NCBI RefSeq assembly: GCF_014905395.1
Contig: NZ_BNDT01000002.1
Coordinates: 1 to 64,000 of the forward strand
Reading direction: 5' to 3'
DNA: 64,000 nucleotides
Origin: Lactococcus taiwanensis
Lineage (GTDB): Bacteria; Bacillota; Bacilli; Lactobacillales; Streptococcaceae
Positions 41,572 through 51,449 of the stretch are shown piece by piece. Made by a program: the position numbers and the translations under genes. Position 1 is the stretch's first letter. Every line of letters starts with the position of its first letter. A model generated the notes under the pieces. It ran no database searches. It was not told where the DNA came from and saw nothing but the letters and a program-made list of their open reading frames with translations.

Positions 41572-41619
41572 GCATAAATATTCAATAGTATTGACAAATG
41601 AATATTTATGCCATATAAT
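41572..41619 (+). promoter_or_regulatory. argGH promoter with paired ARG-box-like operator
   Basis: TTGACA (41591-41596), 17 bp, TATAAT (41614-41619). A perfect 13-bp inverted repeat, GCATAAATATTCA (41572-41584) and TGAATATTTATGC (41599-41611), surrounds the -35 and fills the spacer. The halves resemble ARG boxes bound by ArgR/AhrC, so arginine-dependent repression is expected. Confidence 0.8.
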
Positions 41620-41651
41620 TGTATTTAAATTAAATGGAAAGAAGCATATCT

Positions 41652-42845
41652 ATGGAAAATAAAAAATTAGTACTAGCTTATTCGGGAGGTTTAGATACCA
41701 GTGTCGCTGTAAAATGGTTGTCAGAAAAGGGATTTGATGTCATTGCGGCATGTATGGATGTAGGTGAAGGGAAAGATTTAAGCTTTATTCAGCAAAAGGC
41801 CTTAAAAGTTGGTGCTGTAGAATCCATCGTTTTGGACTGTAAAGCCGAGTTTGCAGAGCAATTCGTCGGGGTGGCATTAAAAGGGAATTTGATGTATGAA
41901 AATAAATACCCATTGGTTTCTGCCTTAAGTCGTCCACTGATAGCTAAAAAATTGGTAGAAGTTGCCAAAAAATATAAGGCTATGGCTATTGCTCACGGTT
42001 GTACAGGGAAAGGGAATGATCAGGTGCGTTTTGAAGTAGCAATCCATGCGTTGGCACCAGAAATGGAAGTAATCGCCCCTGTGCGGGAGTGGCACTGGGC
42101 ACGTGAGGAAGAAATCAATTATGCTATCCAAAATCATATTCCGATACCAGCGGATTTGAATAATCCTTACTCGATTGATATGAATTTATGGGGGCGTGCA
42201 ATTGAAGCTGGAGTTTTAGAAAATCCGTGGCATACTTGCCCGGAGGAGGCATTTTTTATGACTTGTGCAGTAGAAGATGCTCCTGATAATCCAGACTATT
42301 TGGAGATTGATTTTGTTGAAGGTCTTCCAGTAGCCTTAAATGGTGAAAAATTGCCTTTGCATGAAATTATACAAAAAGTGAATATTATTTCGGGGAAACA
42401 TGGAGTAGGTCGGATTGACCATGTAGAAAATCGATTAGTAGGGATTAAATCTAGAGAATTTTATGAATGCCCGGGTGCGCTAACTTTACTTCAGGCTCAT
42501 AAGGATTTGGAAGATTTGACCTTTGTCCGTGAAGTATCCCATTTTAAACCGATCATCGAAAATGAGCTATCGAATTTAATTTACAATGGGCTTTGGTATA
42601 ATCCAGCAACACAAGCGATGATTGCTTATCTCGAAGCAACACAAAAAGTTGTAAATGGGACCGTAAAAATTAAATTGTATAAAGGTTCGGCAACACCTGT
42701 TGGACGAAAATCTGCCAATTCTCTTTATGAAGAAAAACTAGCAACTTATACAGCGGCTGACGAATTTGATCAGGCAGCTGCTGTTGGTTTTATCAAACTA
42801 TGGGGACTTCCAACAAAAGTGAATGCCCAAGTTAATAAAAAATAA
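41652..42845 (+). CDS. argG: Argininosuccinate synthase
   Basis: A 397-residue enzyme from ATG 41652 (GGAAAGAAG upstream; an ATG at 41634 would put a six-residue extension ahead of the conserved start). The ATP-binding P-loop [15 protein letters not shown] opens it. It joins citrulline and aspartate using ATP. It forms an operon with argH, 40 bp downstream. Confidence 0.95.
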   Translation: MENKKLVLAYSGGLDTSVAVKWLSEKGFDVIAACMDVGEGKDLSFIQQKALKVGAVESIVLDCKAEFAEQFVGVALKGNLMYENKYPLVSALSRPLIAKKLVEVAKKYKAMAIAHGCTGKGNDQVRFEVAIHALAPEMEVIAPVREWHWAREEEINYAIQNHIPIPADLNNPYSIDMNLWGRAIEAGVLENPWHTCPEEAFFMTCAVEDAPDNPDYLEIDFVEGLPVALNGEKLPLHEIIQKVNIISGKHGVGRIDHVENRLVGIKSREFYECPGALTLLQAHKDLEDLTFVREVSHFKPIIENELSNLIYNGLWYNPATQAMIAYLEATQKVVNGTVKIKLYKGSATPVGRKSANSLYEEKLATYTAADEFDQAAAVGFIKLWGLPTKVNAQVNKK

Positions 42846-42885
42846 GCCCGTCAGTTTACTGACCGGTCTGTAAGAAGGCATATAA

Positions 42886-44265
42886 ATGACAGAGAAACTA
42901 TGGGGAGGACGCTTTGAGGCGTCTTTAGATGAAGCAACAGAAAATTTTGGTGCATCTATTAAATTTGAACAGCGGCTAGCATATTTTGATTTACAGGGAT
43001 CATTAGCACACGCAAAAATGCTTGGTGCAACTGGCATTGTAACGGACAAAGAAGCTCAAATAATTTCTGATGGGTTGAAAAGTTTACAACAACGACTTCT
43101 TGAAGGTAGAATTGAGTTCAAAACTGAAAATGAAGATATCCATATGAATATGGAACGCTACCTAAGAGAGGAGATCGGGCCGGTGGCAGGCAAATTGCAC
43201 ACGGCGCGTTCCCGAAATGATCAGGTGGCGACGGATATGCATCTTTACTTGAAATCAGTGGTGCACCAAGGCTTAGAAAAGTTAAAAAAATTGAGAACGA
43301 CCCTTGTCAATCTAAGTGTAAATCATGTTGACACGATATTGCCTGGCTACACTCATCTTCAGCGCGCTCAACCCATTTGTTTAGGTCAACATTTTATGGC
43401 CTATTATCAGATGTTTACTAGGGATTATGAACGTTTTGAGTTTAATCTTAACCATATTGATATTAATCCGTTGGGCGCTGCTGCGCTAGCTGGGACAACA
43501 TTTCCGATTGACAGGAAGTTGACAACTCAATTATTGGGCTTCTCCAAAGCCTATGACAACGCTATGGATGCTGTTTCTGATCGTGATTTCATCTTAGAAT
43601 TTTTATCTAATGCGAGTATGTTAATGATGCATTTATCAAGGTTTTGTGAGGAAATTATTTTGTGGTGTTCTCAAGAGTTTCAGTTTATCACTCTCTCGGA
43701 TCAATATTCAACCGGCTCTTCTATCATGCCTCAAAAGAAAAATCCCGATATGGCGGAATTAATTAGGGGGAAGACTGGTCGCGTTTATGGTAATCTTTTG
43801 GGCCTTTTAACAGTGATGAAAGGTTTACCTTTAGCTTACAACAAGGACTTGCAAGAAGATAAAGAAGGGATGTTTGATACAGCGGATACTCTACTTATGG
43901 TGTTGTCAGTAATGGATGGAATGATGTCAACGATGACTGTCAACGTTGACAATATGGAAAAAGCAACTCATCAGGACTTTTCCAATGCAACGGAGTTAGC
44001 CGATTATCTCTCAACTAAAGGGATGCCCTTCAGAGAGGCTCACGCGATTGTTGGACAAATGGTTCTTCATTGTCTTAAAGAAGGAAAATATCTTCAAGAT
44101 GTTAGTTTAGAGCAGTACAAAGCAATGTCTCCTCTAATAGAAAAAGATGTTTATGAAGTTTTAGATCCTAGAGTGGCTGTAGCGCGCCGAACTTCACTGG
44201 GAGGGACTGCTTTTGAATCTGTCAGGGCACAAATTAAACAAGCAAAAAGTGAACTTAGAAGATAA
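42886..44265 (+). CDS. argH: Argininosuccinate lyase
   Basis: A 459-residue enzyme of the fumarase/aspartase superfamily with the signature [12 protein letters not shown] at about residue 280 and the early MNMERYL helix region. It cleaves argininosuccinate to arginine and fumarate. AGAAGGCATATAA precedes the ATG. An ACTGAC-type palindrome sits in the 40-bp argG-argH gap. Confidence 0.95.
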   Translation: MTEKLWGGRFEASLDEATENFGASIKFEQRLAYFDLQGSLAHAKMLGATGIVTDKEAQIISDGLKSLQQRLLEGRIEFKTENEDIHMNMERYLREEIGPVAGKLHTARSRNDQVATDMHLYLKSVVHQGLEKLKKLRTTLVNLSVNHVDTILPGYTHLQRAQPICLGQHFMAYYQMFTRDYERFEFNLNHIDINPLGAAALAGTTFPIDRKLTTQLLGFSKAYDNAMDAVSDRDFILEFLSNASMLMMHLSRFCEEIILWCSQEFQFITLSDQYSTGSSIMPQKKNPDMAELIRGKTGRVYGNLLGLLTVMKGLPLAYNKDLQEDKEGMFDTADTLLMVLSVMDGMMSTMTVNVDNMEKATHQDFSNATELADYLSTKGMPFREAHAIVGQMVLHCLKEGKYLQDVSLEQYKAMSPLIEKDVYEVLDPRVAVARRTSLGGTAFESVRAQIKQAKSELRR

Positions 44266-44277
44266 AGTTCACTTTTT
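44244..44277. terminator. Bidirectional terminator at the end of argGH
   Basis: AAAAAGTGAACTT (44244-44256) pairs perfectly with AAGTTCACTTTTT (44265-44277). It overlaps the last argH codons and also ends the convergent MFS gene. Confidence 0.9.
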
Positions 44278-44281
44278 GTAA

Positions 44282-45478
44282 TTAAGAATGTTTTGCCAGC
44301 TCTTTTGTATGAGAAAAGTAGTTAATAAGGTTAAAGACGACAAGAATGGCTGATCCTACAAAGACATACCGATAATCAATAAAACCGGCGATTGCAGATC
44401 CAAGAAGAGGTCCTGCAAAGGCACCAATGGATTGCGCGGATTGGTTATAAGAGAAAATTCTTCCCGTGACTGCCTGAGGTGATTCTTTAGCAAGAATTGC
44501 TTGTACAGAAGGTAAAATGGCGGCATCAGATATCCCCACTAGCAGACGCATGACAATAAGGAACCAAATGTTTGTAGTAGTTGCGGTAACGGAAAATACG
44601 ATAAATGAGAAGATTAATCCGAAACCTAAAATTTTACGTTGGCCGACCTGATCTCCCAGACGTCCCAAAAAGGGCGCGGCAATGAGTGTGACAATACCAG
44701 GCGCAGCAGCAACTATACCCGCCATAAAGGTAATGTTGCCTTGACCATGCATCAATTCTTGTACGTAGAGTGAAAGCACAGGGTTGATTGATTGGTTTGT
44801 CATTTGAGTAATTAATGTGGCAAAAAACATTCCCCAAATGACGGAAGGATGGGCGATGACTTTCCAAACTTCTGAAGCTGATAGCATGTCTTTCTTTTCA
44901 ATAGGTTTAAAGGTTTCTTTTACAAAAAATAGTGCTAGGAAAAAAACAAGAAACATGATTATACCAGTTACACTAAAGACACGACGGTAGCCAGTAAAAT
45001 TAACCAGTATCCCACCAACAATTGGTCCAATTAAAGTACCAGCGACTGATCCTGTTGTAAGTAGGGATAGCACAGAACCAGACTTTTCTTTCGGAGCTGA
45101 GCTTGCCATAAGTGCCATGGAGTTAGAGATGAACCCAGAGAAGGCCCCTAATAGCATACGGAGAATGAGAAGCTGCCAGGCGGCAGTGACAAAGGCCATT
45201 AAGGAAATAACCACAGCCATTCCTAATGAAGCGCGTAAAAGCATGAGCTTGCGCCCTTTTTGGTCAGCCAGCCTCCCCCACAGCGGAGAAACGATGGCTA
45301 AAACAATAAATGTAGAAGAAAAAACAAGACCCGACCAGATGTTGAGTTCTGTTTTGCTATAATTTCCTAAAGTGCTTATATAAAGTGATATAAAGGGTGC
45401 GATGAGACTGGAGCCAATGCCAGTCATAAATGTACCGAACCACAGGACAACTAAGTTTCTTTGCCAAGATTCTTTCAT
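44282..45478 (-). CDS. MFS multidrug-type exporter
   Basis: A 398-residue transporter with 12 predicted TM segments and the motif A-like loop GRLADQKGRKLML after TM2, as in drug:H+ antiporters of the PmrA/NorA/TetA group. A second copy of the loop, GRLGDQVGQRK, opens the second half. It is divergent from a TetR gene 185 bp away, which probably controls it. Substrate unknown. Confidence 0.88.
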   Translation of the reverse strand: MKESWQRNLVVLWFGTFMTGIGSSLIAPFISLYISTLGNYSKTELNIWSGLVFSSTFIVLAIVSPLWGRLADQKGRKLMLLRASLGMAVVISLMAFVTAAWQLLILRMLLGAFSGFISNSMALMASSAPKEKSGSVLSLLTTGSVAGTLIGPIVGGILVNFTGYRRVFSVTGIIMFLVFFLALFFVKETFKPIEKKDMLSASEVWKVIAHPSVIWGMFFATLITQMTNQSINPVLSLYVQELMHGQGNITFMAGIVAAAPGIVTLIAAPFLGRLGDQVGQRKILGFGLIFSFIVFSVTATTTNIWFLIVMRLLVGISDAAILPSVQAILAKESPQAVTGRIFSYNQSAQSIGAFAGPLLGSAIAGFIDYRYVFVGSAILVVFNLINYFSHTKELAKHS

Positions 45479-45663
45479 GATTTTGATAACTTCTTTCTTG
45501 AAAGGTTAGTAGCTTCATTATAAAACTATCTTTAGTAGTTTGTCAATGATGAAGCGTCACTTGAAAAATATTTGAAATAGTTTTATACTAAATGATATGA
45601 CTGAGAGGCCAAGGGGATAAACCTTTTTCTTTTAGTGGTATGCATAAGTTTGAAAGGAAACTG

Positions 45664-46242
45664 ATGATGGCAAGAATTGCATTAAATCGTGACAAAATTG
45701 TTCAGGCAACCATCCAGTTAGCAGGAGAAATAGGTTTATCAAATGTAAGCTTCCCTCGATTAGCTGAGTTTTTTGGTATTAAAGCGCCTTCTCTTTATAA
45801 TCACTTTAAAAATATGGAAGAGGTACGGGTGGCAACGGCAGTATTTCTTCAAAAAGAGCTAAACTATGAGTTGACCCATGCTATGGTTGGACTGACACCT
45901 TTAGCAGCCTTACAAGCTTATGCTGTAAGTTATAAAAAATTTGCTGAAAAATATGAGGCCGTGTATGAATTAGTTAATGTGATTCACCAAACAAATAACG
46001 AAGAATTGGAAACTTTAGCTCGGGAAAATATCCGATTGGTTCGAAGAAGCTTGGAAAATTTCGAGTTATCTGAAGAAGAAAATTATCACATCAGTCGCAT
46101 GTTCCGCTCAACGCTACACGGGTTTATTACACTTACGCAACTGGGATATTTCAGAAATTCGGGTTCTATCTCTAAAGAGGAATCCTTTAAATATATGGTT
46201 CATCAACTACTAGCCCCATTGGCTTTGCGAAAAGAAGAATAA
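45664..46242 (+). CDS. TetR family regulator, likely of the adjacent MFS gene
   Basis: From ATG 45664 (GAAAGGAAACTG) it has 192 residues. The HTH is LSNVSFPRLAEFFGIKAPSLYNHFKN, and the C-terminal domain is of the WHG/TetR_C_33 type. It is divergent from the MFS exporter. A longer frame from 45640 lacks a site. Confidence 0.85.
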   Translation: MMARIALNRDKIVQATIQLAGEIGLSNVSFPRLAEFFGIKAPSLYNHFKNMEEVRVATAVFLQKELNYELTHAMVGLTPLAALQAYAVSYKKFAEKYEAVYELVNVIHQTNNEELETLARENIRLVRRSLENFELSEEENYHISRMFRSTLHGFITLTQLGYFRNSGSISKEESFKYMVHQLLAPLALRKEE

Positions 46243-46364
46243 AAGTGAAAAGGCCCCTCAGCGAAGAAATTAATTGTGAAAGAGCGTTTTCATATCTAAT
46301 AGTGACTTTTTAGCAACTTTATGATAAAATTAAAACGATAATTTCTAGAATGGGAGAGAGTGGC

Positions 46365-46718
46365 TTGGCTATCAAAAAAACATATCGCGTGAAACGCTCT
46401 AAAGATTTTGATCAGATTTTTTCAGCGAAACATAGCTTTGCCAATAAACGATTTGTTGTTTATAAGTTAAAGGCAGATCAGCCTCATTTTCGTGTGGGTT
46501 TATCAGTAAGCAAAAAATTAGGACATGCAGTGATGCGCAATCGGATTAAACGTTTATTACGTCATGCAATCGCTGATTTTTCTCCTTATTTGGCTGATGA
46601 AGATTTTGTGATTATTGCGCGTCGAGGCGTGGAAACACTTAATTTTGAAGAAATCAAGAAAAATCTGAAACACGTTTTGAAGTTGTCAAAAATCTATGTA
46701 GATGGAGAAAACGATTGA
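46365..46718 (+). CDS. rnpA: Ribonuclease P protein component
   Basis: Starts at TTG 46365, behind GGGAGAGAG (46352-46360), giving [11 protein letters not shown], the usual lactococcal start. The RNR motif region [16 protein letters not shown] is clear. The protein binds M1-type RNA and helps remove tRNA 5' leaders. The yidC start (TTG) overlaps its stop. Confidence 0.95.
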   Translation: MAIKKTYRVKRSKDFDQIFSAKHSFANKRFVVYKLKADQPHFRVGLSVSKKLGHAVMRNRIKRLLRHAIADFSPYLADEDFVIIARRGVETLNFEEIKKNLKHVLKLSKIYVDGEND

Positions 46719-47530
46719 AAAAGAAACTTAGTTTGATCGGAATGGCAGGAGCTGCCTTGCTTTTACTTACTGCTTGTGGAACATCAGAAGTAACAAGTGG
46801 ATCAAGTGGAATATGGGATCAGATTGTGTATGGATTTGCACAAGTGATTCGCTTCTTATCGTTTGGTGGATTGACCGGAATCGGTATTATTTTGTTCACG
46901 ATTATTATCCGGGCGGCTTTACTACCGTTGATGAATGTACAAATCAAGTCTAGTCAACGGATGCAAGAAATTCAACCTGAGATTAAAAAAATCCAAGCGA
47001 AATATCCAAGTAAAGACATGGAATCTCGTCGTTTAATGAACGAAGAAATTCAAAAACTTTACGCTGAAAATAAAGTCAACCCATACATGGGATGTTTACC
47101 GCTGGTTGTTCAAATGCCAGTATTATGGGCGCTTTATCAGGCATTGTCACGTGTGGATTTCTTGAAGCACGGATCATTTCTTTGGTTTGATATTGGTGCT
47201 AAAGACCCAACGTTCATTTTACCGATATTAGCGGCGGTATTTACCTTCTTAAGCTCATATTTGATGATGAAATCTGCACCTGAAAAGAATGCAATGACAA
47301 CATCTATGACTTACATCATGCCAATTTTTATCCTGATAATGGGGATTAATTTTGCTGCTGGGATTGCACTTTACTGGGTTATTTCAAATGCTTTCCAAGT
47401 TTTCCAAACGATGTTATTAGCAAATCCTTGGAAAATTATTGCAGCGCGTGAAGAAAAGCTCAAAGCTGAAAAGGATAAGATTAAAGCGCGTGAAAAAGCA
47501 ATGAAAAAAGCGAAAGCAAGAAAAAAATAA
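46715..47530 (+). CDS. yidC: Membrane protein insertase YidC/OxaA
   Basis: A 271-residue lipoprotein-type insertase: signal with lipobox LLTACG (Cys at ~21), five TM segments with the YidC core ([27 protein letters not shown]), and a Lys-rich tail that contacts the ribosome. It inserts membrane proteins with SecYEG or alone. rnpA-yidC-jag is the conserved Firmicute order. Confidence 0.95.
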   Translation: MKKKLSLIGMAGAALLLLTACGTSEVTSGSSGIWDQIVYGFAQVIRFLSFGGLTGIGIILFTIIIRAALLPLMNVQIKSSQRMQEIQPEIKKIQAKYPSKDMESRRLMNEEIQKLYAENKVNPYMGCLPLVVQMPVLWALYQALSRVDFLKHGSFLWFDIGAKDPTFILPILAAVFTFLSSYLMMKSAPEKNAMTTSMTYIMPIFILIMGINFAAGIALYWVISNAFQVFQTMLLANPWKIIAAREEKLKAEKDKIKAREKAMKKAKARKK

Positions 47531-47621
47531 AATAAAAAATCTTTTGACAGTTTTTATTTTAATTGGAAGATGTGCTAGAAATTGTCATTAGATTTATCAT
47601 ATTTACAGGAGTAGTTTTATT

Positions 47622-48548
47622 ATGGCTATTTTTACTGGTGAAACGGTCGAAGATGCAATCGAACGTGGTTTAAATCGATTAGGTGTCAAGCGCGAGAATG
47701 TTCATATTCACATTGAACAAAAAGAGAAAAAAGGATTTTTAGGTTTTGGAAAGAAGCGAGCTCGGATTAATATTGAGCCTATCCATGAAGAAACAGTGCG
47801 TAAGGCGGATCATCTGGCACAACGTGGGGTGGATGAGAACATTAATTTGGGCGTACCTAAGGCTCAATCTGCAATGGAAGCAACTCTTGAGCTGAGTCAA
47901 GTTGTGAAAGCAGTACGTGCGGCAGAAAAAGAGCAAAATGGCGAGATTACTGAAGAAGAGCGCAACGCAATCATTGAAGTGGCGAAAAAAACAGTTGTGC
48001 AAAATCGTCAAGGCACAACAGATCTCTCTGAAGTTGTTGAAGCTGTGAAAGAAGAAGTTGCTGTTCAAAAAGAGGCTTCGAAAGAAGTTACTAATGAAGA
48101 AGAAAAAATTGCTTCGAAGATTTCAAGTTACTTGACAACCATCACACAAGAAATGGGAATTGCAACACGGGTCGCTGTGTCACGCGAGGGTAATTTGACA
48201 GTTTTTAATTTAACTTCTAATCATGATGCGCTGTTGATTGGTAAACATGGTAAGATTCTACAAAGTTTACAAATTCTGGCAAAAGCTTATGCTAATAGCA
48301 TCTTGAATACCCGCATGAATATTGCAGTAAATGTAGGGGACTACCATGAAAAACGAAAGGCCTACATCGTAAGTCTAGCTCATCGTGCGGCAGAGCGTGC
48401 TCGCGGTGGCGAGACCGTCTATATCAATGACTTGCAATCAAACGAACGTAAGATTGTTCATACGATTATTGCCCAGGAAAAAGGGGTGTCTAGCCATTCT
48501 GAAGGTCAGGAATATAATCGCTATATTGTAGTGGCTAAAGAGATTTAG
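47622..48548 (+). CDS. jag: Jag/KhpB RNA-binding protein
   Basis: A 308-residue protein. Jag-N domain at residues 1-50 (FTGETVEDAIERGLNRLG, with KKGFLGFGKKRA), an acidic helical linker (~60-160), a KH domain (~165-240, HDALLIGKHGKILQSLQ) and a C-terminal R3H domain (~240-305, ERKIVHTIIAQEKGVSSHSEG). KhpB with KhpA controls cell elongation and division in streptococci. Ninety bp after yidC, with its own TTGACA-like upstream sequence. Confidence 0.92.
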   Translation: MAIFTGETVEDAIERGLNRLGVKRENVHIHIEQKEKKGFLGFGKKRARINIEPIHEETVRKADHLAQRGVDENINLGVPKAQSAMEATLELSQVVKAVRAAEKEQNGEITEEERNAIIEVAKKTVVQNRQGTTDLSEVVEAVKEEVAVQKEASKEVTNEEEKIASKISSYLTTITQEMGIATRVAVSREGNLTVFNLTSNHDALLIGKHGKILQSLQILAKAYANSILNTRMNIAVNVGDYHEKRKAYIVSLAHRAAERARGGETVYINDLQSNERKIVHTIIAQEKGVSSHSEGQEYNRYIVVAKEI

Positions 48549-48550
48549 TC

Positions 48551-48579
48551 TTGACAAAAGACCTTTCATAGTGTAGAAT
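48551..48579 (+). promoter_or_regulatory. rpmH promoter
   Basis: TTGACA (48551-48556), 17 bp, TAGAAT (48574-48579). It begins just after the jag stop and leaves a ~95-nt leader. Confidence 0.8.
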
Positions 48580-48612
48580 TGTAAGGTATGCTTTTAATAG
48601 CAGTAAACTAAG

Positions 48613-48681
48613 ATGAAAGGAACACCGAAAAGGTGGAGCTACTTTCAACCAAAAAGTGAAGTAGCCCAGGGACTTATATAA
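48613..48681 (+). CDS. Possible 22-codon leader ORF overlapping rpmH
   Basis: ATG 48613 codes for [16 protein letters not shown]... and its TAA overlaps the rpmH ATG (TAATG). No clear Shine-Dalgarno. The same leader folds as CACC-GAAAA-GGTG and GCTACTT...AAGTAGC. It may be coupled translation or an L34 control structure, or chance. Confidence 0.25.
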   Translation: MKGTPKRWSYFQPKSEVAQGLI

Positions 48682-48815
48682 TGAAACGTACTTACCAACC
48701 ACACAAAAAATCTCGTAAGACTACTCACGGATTCCGTAGCCGTATGGCAACTAAAAACGGACGTCGTGTCCTTGCAGCTCGTCGTCGTAAAGGACGTGCT
48801 TCACTTACAGTTTAA
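48681..48815 (+). CDS. rpmH: 50S ribosomal protein L34
   Basis: A 44-residue basic protein ([20 protein letters not shown] ... GRASLTV), full length for L34. AGGGA lies eight bases before the ATG. It has a dedicated promoter. Confidence 0.97.
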   Translation: MKRTYQPHKKSRKTTHGFRSRMATKNGRRVLAARRRKGRASLTV

Positions 48816-48903
48816 TACAGTTTAATCAAGAGGAATTCACGATTAAAGATGCGGATATTTTTTGTAAAACAGAACGTCCGCTGTTAGATGTAAATGAGAA
48901 TAT

Positions 48904-48930
48904 AAACCAGCTGATAGCTGGTTTTTTATT
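48904..48930 (+). terminator. Terminator after rpmH
   Basis: AAACCAGCT-GAT-AGCTGGTTT with a T-run. Confidence 0.85.
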
Positions 48931-49049
48931 ATTTCAAACTTAGTTAAGCGATTTCAAAAAATGTGGTATAATAATCTTAGTAGTAAATTATTGAAGAGTT
49001 CTTTTCTTAAAGTAGAAAAAGCTCTTTCACACAAAGGAGTCGTTCAATC

Positions 49050-49961
49050 ATGAAAACATTTAAAATCGGTGAACTCGAAGCTTCACAAATTATTTTAGGT
49101 TGCATGAGAATCAATGAAGCGGGCAAAGATCCTGCGGCGGTTATTGAGACTGCGTTTGCTTCAGGGATTAACTTTTTTGATCATGCAGATATTTATGGGG
49201 GTGGGGAGTGTGAAACGCTATTCTCTAAGGCTTTGAAACAATCGTCTGTAAAGCGAGAAGAGATTATCTTGCAAAGCAAGTGTGGGATCGTTCCAGGAAA
49301 AATGTTTGATTTTTCTAAGCGACATATTATCGAAGCGGTGGAAGGGAGTTTACAACGTTTAGATACTGATTATTTGGATGCCCTGCTTTTACATCGCCCA
49401 GACACGTTAGTAGAGCCTGAAGAGGTAGCGGAGGCTTTTTACGAATTGGAAAAAGCAGGAAAAGTGCGTTATTTTGGGGTTTCTAATCAAAATCCAGGTC
49501 AGGTTGAACTATTGAAAACCGCAGTGAAACAACCTTTGTTATTTAACCAACTTCAGTTTGGATTAAAGCATACGGGGATGATTGATGCTGGAATTCATGT
49601 CAATATGAATGATGAAGGATCAGTCGTTCATGATAATGGAATTTTAGAGTATTCTCGAATTAATAAGATGACGATTCAGGCCTGGTCACCATTCCAATAT
49701 GGTTTCTTTGAAGGCGTCTTTGTGGGAAATGAAAAATTCCCAGAGTTGAATAAAAAATTGGAATTTTATGCAGAAAAATATAATTCCACTCCAACGGGGA
49801 TTGCCGTGGCTTGGATTAATCGCCACCCCGCCAATATTCAAACAATTATTGGAACAATGACAACAAGTCGAATCAAAGAAATTGCGACTGCCTCAGATAT
49901 TGTGCTTAGTCGGGAAGAGTGGTACGATCTGTATATGGCTGCAGGTAATATTTTACCTTAG
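49050..49961 (+). CDS. Aldo/keto reductase (YdhF-like)
   Basis: A 303-residue NADPH-dependent oxidoreductase fold. The catalytic tetrad is visible: Asp and Tyr in FFDHADIYGGG, Lys in LQSKCG and His in LLLHRPD. YFGVSNQNPGQ is typical of the family. Upstream TATAAT at 48967-48972 with a TG extension, and AAAGGAG before the ATG. Substrate unknown. Confidence 0.9.
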   Translation: MKTFKIGELEASQIILGCMRINEAGKDPAAVIETAFASGINFFDHADIYGGGECETLFSKALKQSSVKREEIILQSKCGIVPGKMFDFSKRHIIEAVEGSLQRLDTDYLDALLLHRPDTLVEPEEVAEAFYELEKAGKVRYFGVSNQNPGQVELLKTAVKQPLLFNQLQFGLKHTGMIDAGIHVNMNDEGSVVHDNGILEYSRINKMTIQAWSPFQYGFFEGVFVGNEKFPELNKKLEFYAEKYNSTPTGIAVAWINRHPANIQTIIGTMTTSRIKEIATASDIVLSREEWYDLYMAAGNILP

Positions 49962-50053
49962 TTGCATTTTTTGACTTCGTTTTTCAAATAATGGTCTGTT
50001 CTGTTTTCGGCTGGAGCAAGTGATTTTTTTTGGTCTCGCTGAGGGAGAAACGG

Positions 50054-50082
50054 TTGAATTTGCAATGAAAATAACGTATAAT
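50054..50082 (+). promoter_or_regulatory. Promoter of the ireB-ruvX-UPF0473 operon
   Basis: TTGAAT (50054-50059), 17 bp, TATAAT (50077-50082). The ~165-nt leader carries ACTGAC-CACTTT-GTCAGT (50138-50155). Confidence 0.7.
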
Positions 50083-50246
50083 TAATTATATCTAAGGAAA
50101 TTTTAATGATAGATTGCTGTCAATATTTATCGAGCCAACTGACCACTTTGTCAGTGGCAATAGGAGTTTCATAAGTTGCTGACAGGACATATTATTGAGT
50201 TTTAGGCACATTTGGCTGGTCCAAATGATTTTAAAGGAGGTGTCTT

Positions 50247-50513
50247 ATGAGTTTTACAGATGAAACGGTCCGTTTTGAATTTGGTGATTCGGACAAAAAA
50301 GAAATTAGCGAAACACTTGTTGATGTTTATAATGTACTTGAGGCAAAGGGTTACAACCCAATCAATCAGATCGTAGGTTATGTTTTGTCGGGTGACCCTG
50401 CTTACATCCCACGTCATGATGATGCCCGCAATAAAATTCGCCGCTTTGACCGTGATGATATTGTGGAAGAATTAATTAAGAATTATCTGAAAGATAATGG
50501 TGTGAATTTATAA
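50247..50513 (+). CDS. ireB: IreB family regulatory phosphoprotein (UPF0297)
   Basis: An 88-residue protein ([19 protein letters not shown] ... [17 protein letters not shown]), nearly invariant in Firmicutes. IreB is phosphorylated on N-terminal Thr by the PASTA kinase IreK/PrkC and negatively affects cephalosporin tolerance in enterococci. AAAGGAGG site. TAATG overlap with ruvX. Confidence 0.93.
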   Translation: MSFTDETVRFEFGDSDKKEISETLVDVYNVLEAKGYNPINQIVGYVLSGDPAYIPRHDDARNKIRRFDRDDIVEELIKNYLKDNGVNL

Positions 50514-50944
50514 TGTTTGCACGTATTTTAGGCCTAGACGTTGGGACAAAAACGGTAGGTGTTTCAGTGAGTGATTTACTTGGCATGACGGCGCAACCTG
50601 TGGAAACAATCAAAATTGATAGTGATGCAGGGGACTTAGGCTTTGACCGCCTTGGCGAGTTGATTAAAGAATACAAACCTGAAAAGGTCGTTCTTGGCTT
50701 ACCTAAACACATGAACGGCGATGAAGGAATTCGTGCTGAGGCTTCACGAGATTATGGAACAAAACTTTCGACTGAGTTTGGCTTGGAAGTCGCGTATCAA
50801 GATGAACGGTTGACCACGGCACAAGCTGAAAAAGTCCTGATTGATGGTGGTGTACGACGTAAAGATCGTAAAAAATCCATTGATAAATTAGCTGCGGTCT
50901 TGATTTTACAAAATTATCTTGATGCCCATGCCCTGAAATTTTGA
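50513..50944 (+). CDS. ruvX: RuvX/YqgF Holliday junction resolvase-like protein
   Basis: A 143-residue RNase H-fold protein ([43 protein letters not shown]). YqgF acts in pre-16S rRNA maturation in E. coli and is a resolvase candidate. It overlaps ireB by one base and precedes UPF0473. Confidence 0.92.
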   Translation: MFARILGLDVGTKTVGVSVSDLLGMTAQPVETIKIDSDAGDLGFDRLGELIKEYKPEKVVLGLPKHMNGDEGIRAEASRDYGTKLSTEFGLEVAYQDERLTTAQAEKVLIDGGVRRKDRKKSIDKLAAVLILQNYLDAHALKF

Positions 50945-51009
50945 CTTTCATAAAAGGGCTGATGAAGCGGTAAGCTTCTCAAAATTGAAGGAACAGAAAA
51001 GGAAAACTA

Positions 51010-51333
51010 ATGACGCATACACATGATCACGAACATGACCATAACCATGAACCTGACTATATTACTTTGGTAGATGAAAATGGAAACGAAAGCTTATTCC
51101 AAATTTTGATTACCATCGATGGACAAGAAGAGTTTGGTAAAAACTATGTTGTTTTACAACCCACAGAATTCGAAGAAGATGAACAAGGTCTTATCGATGT
51201 CTTGGCTTACTCATTTACTGAAAATGAGGACGGCACTGAAGGAGATTTGCAACCCATCCCTGAGGATGCTGAAGATGAATGGGATATGATTGAAGAAGTC
51301 TTCAATAGTTTCATGGATGAACAAGAAGATTAA
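51010..51333 (+). CDS. UPF0473/DUF1292 family protein
   Basis: A 107-residue very acidic protein with an N-terminal His/Asp-rich stretch ([13 protein letters not shown]), possibly metal-binding. DUF1292 members follow ireB and ruvX in most Firmicutes. Function unknown. It is 65 bp after ruvX, behind GGAACAGAAAAGG. Confidence 0.9.
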   Translation: MTHTHDHEHDHNHEPDYITLVDENGNESLFQILITIDGQEEFGKNYVVLQPTEFEEDEQGLIDVLAYSFTENEDGTEGDLQPIPEDAEDEWDMIEEVFNSFMDEQED

Positions 51334-51336
51334 AAT

Positions 51337-51368
51337 AAAAAGCTGTCATGAACTGACGGCTTTTTATT
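51337..51368 (+). terminator. Terminator after UPF0473
   Basis: AAAAAGCTGTCA (51337-51348) pairs with TGACGGCTTTTT (51354-51365), one G-T pair. The inner arm is GTCA/TGAC. Confidence 0.85.
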
Positions 51369-51400
51369 TTTCCTTATCCTTTTTTGTAATTGTTAAAAAA

Positions 51401-51430
51401 GTTACTGACCAGCCTCTGTCAGTAACTTTT
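51401..51430. terminator. Bidirectional terminator built on the ACTGAC palindrome
   Basis: GTTACTGAC (51401-51409) and GTCAGTAAC (51418-51426), with A-run and T-run flanks. It ends the dehydrogenase operon on the minus strand. Confidence 0.75.
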
Positions 51431-51449
51431 ATTTGTTTCATTTGCACTT

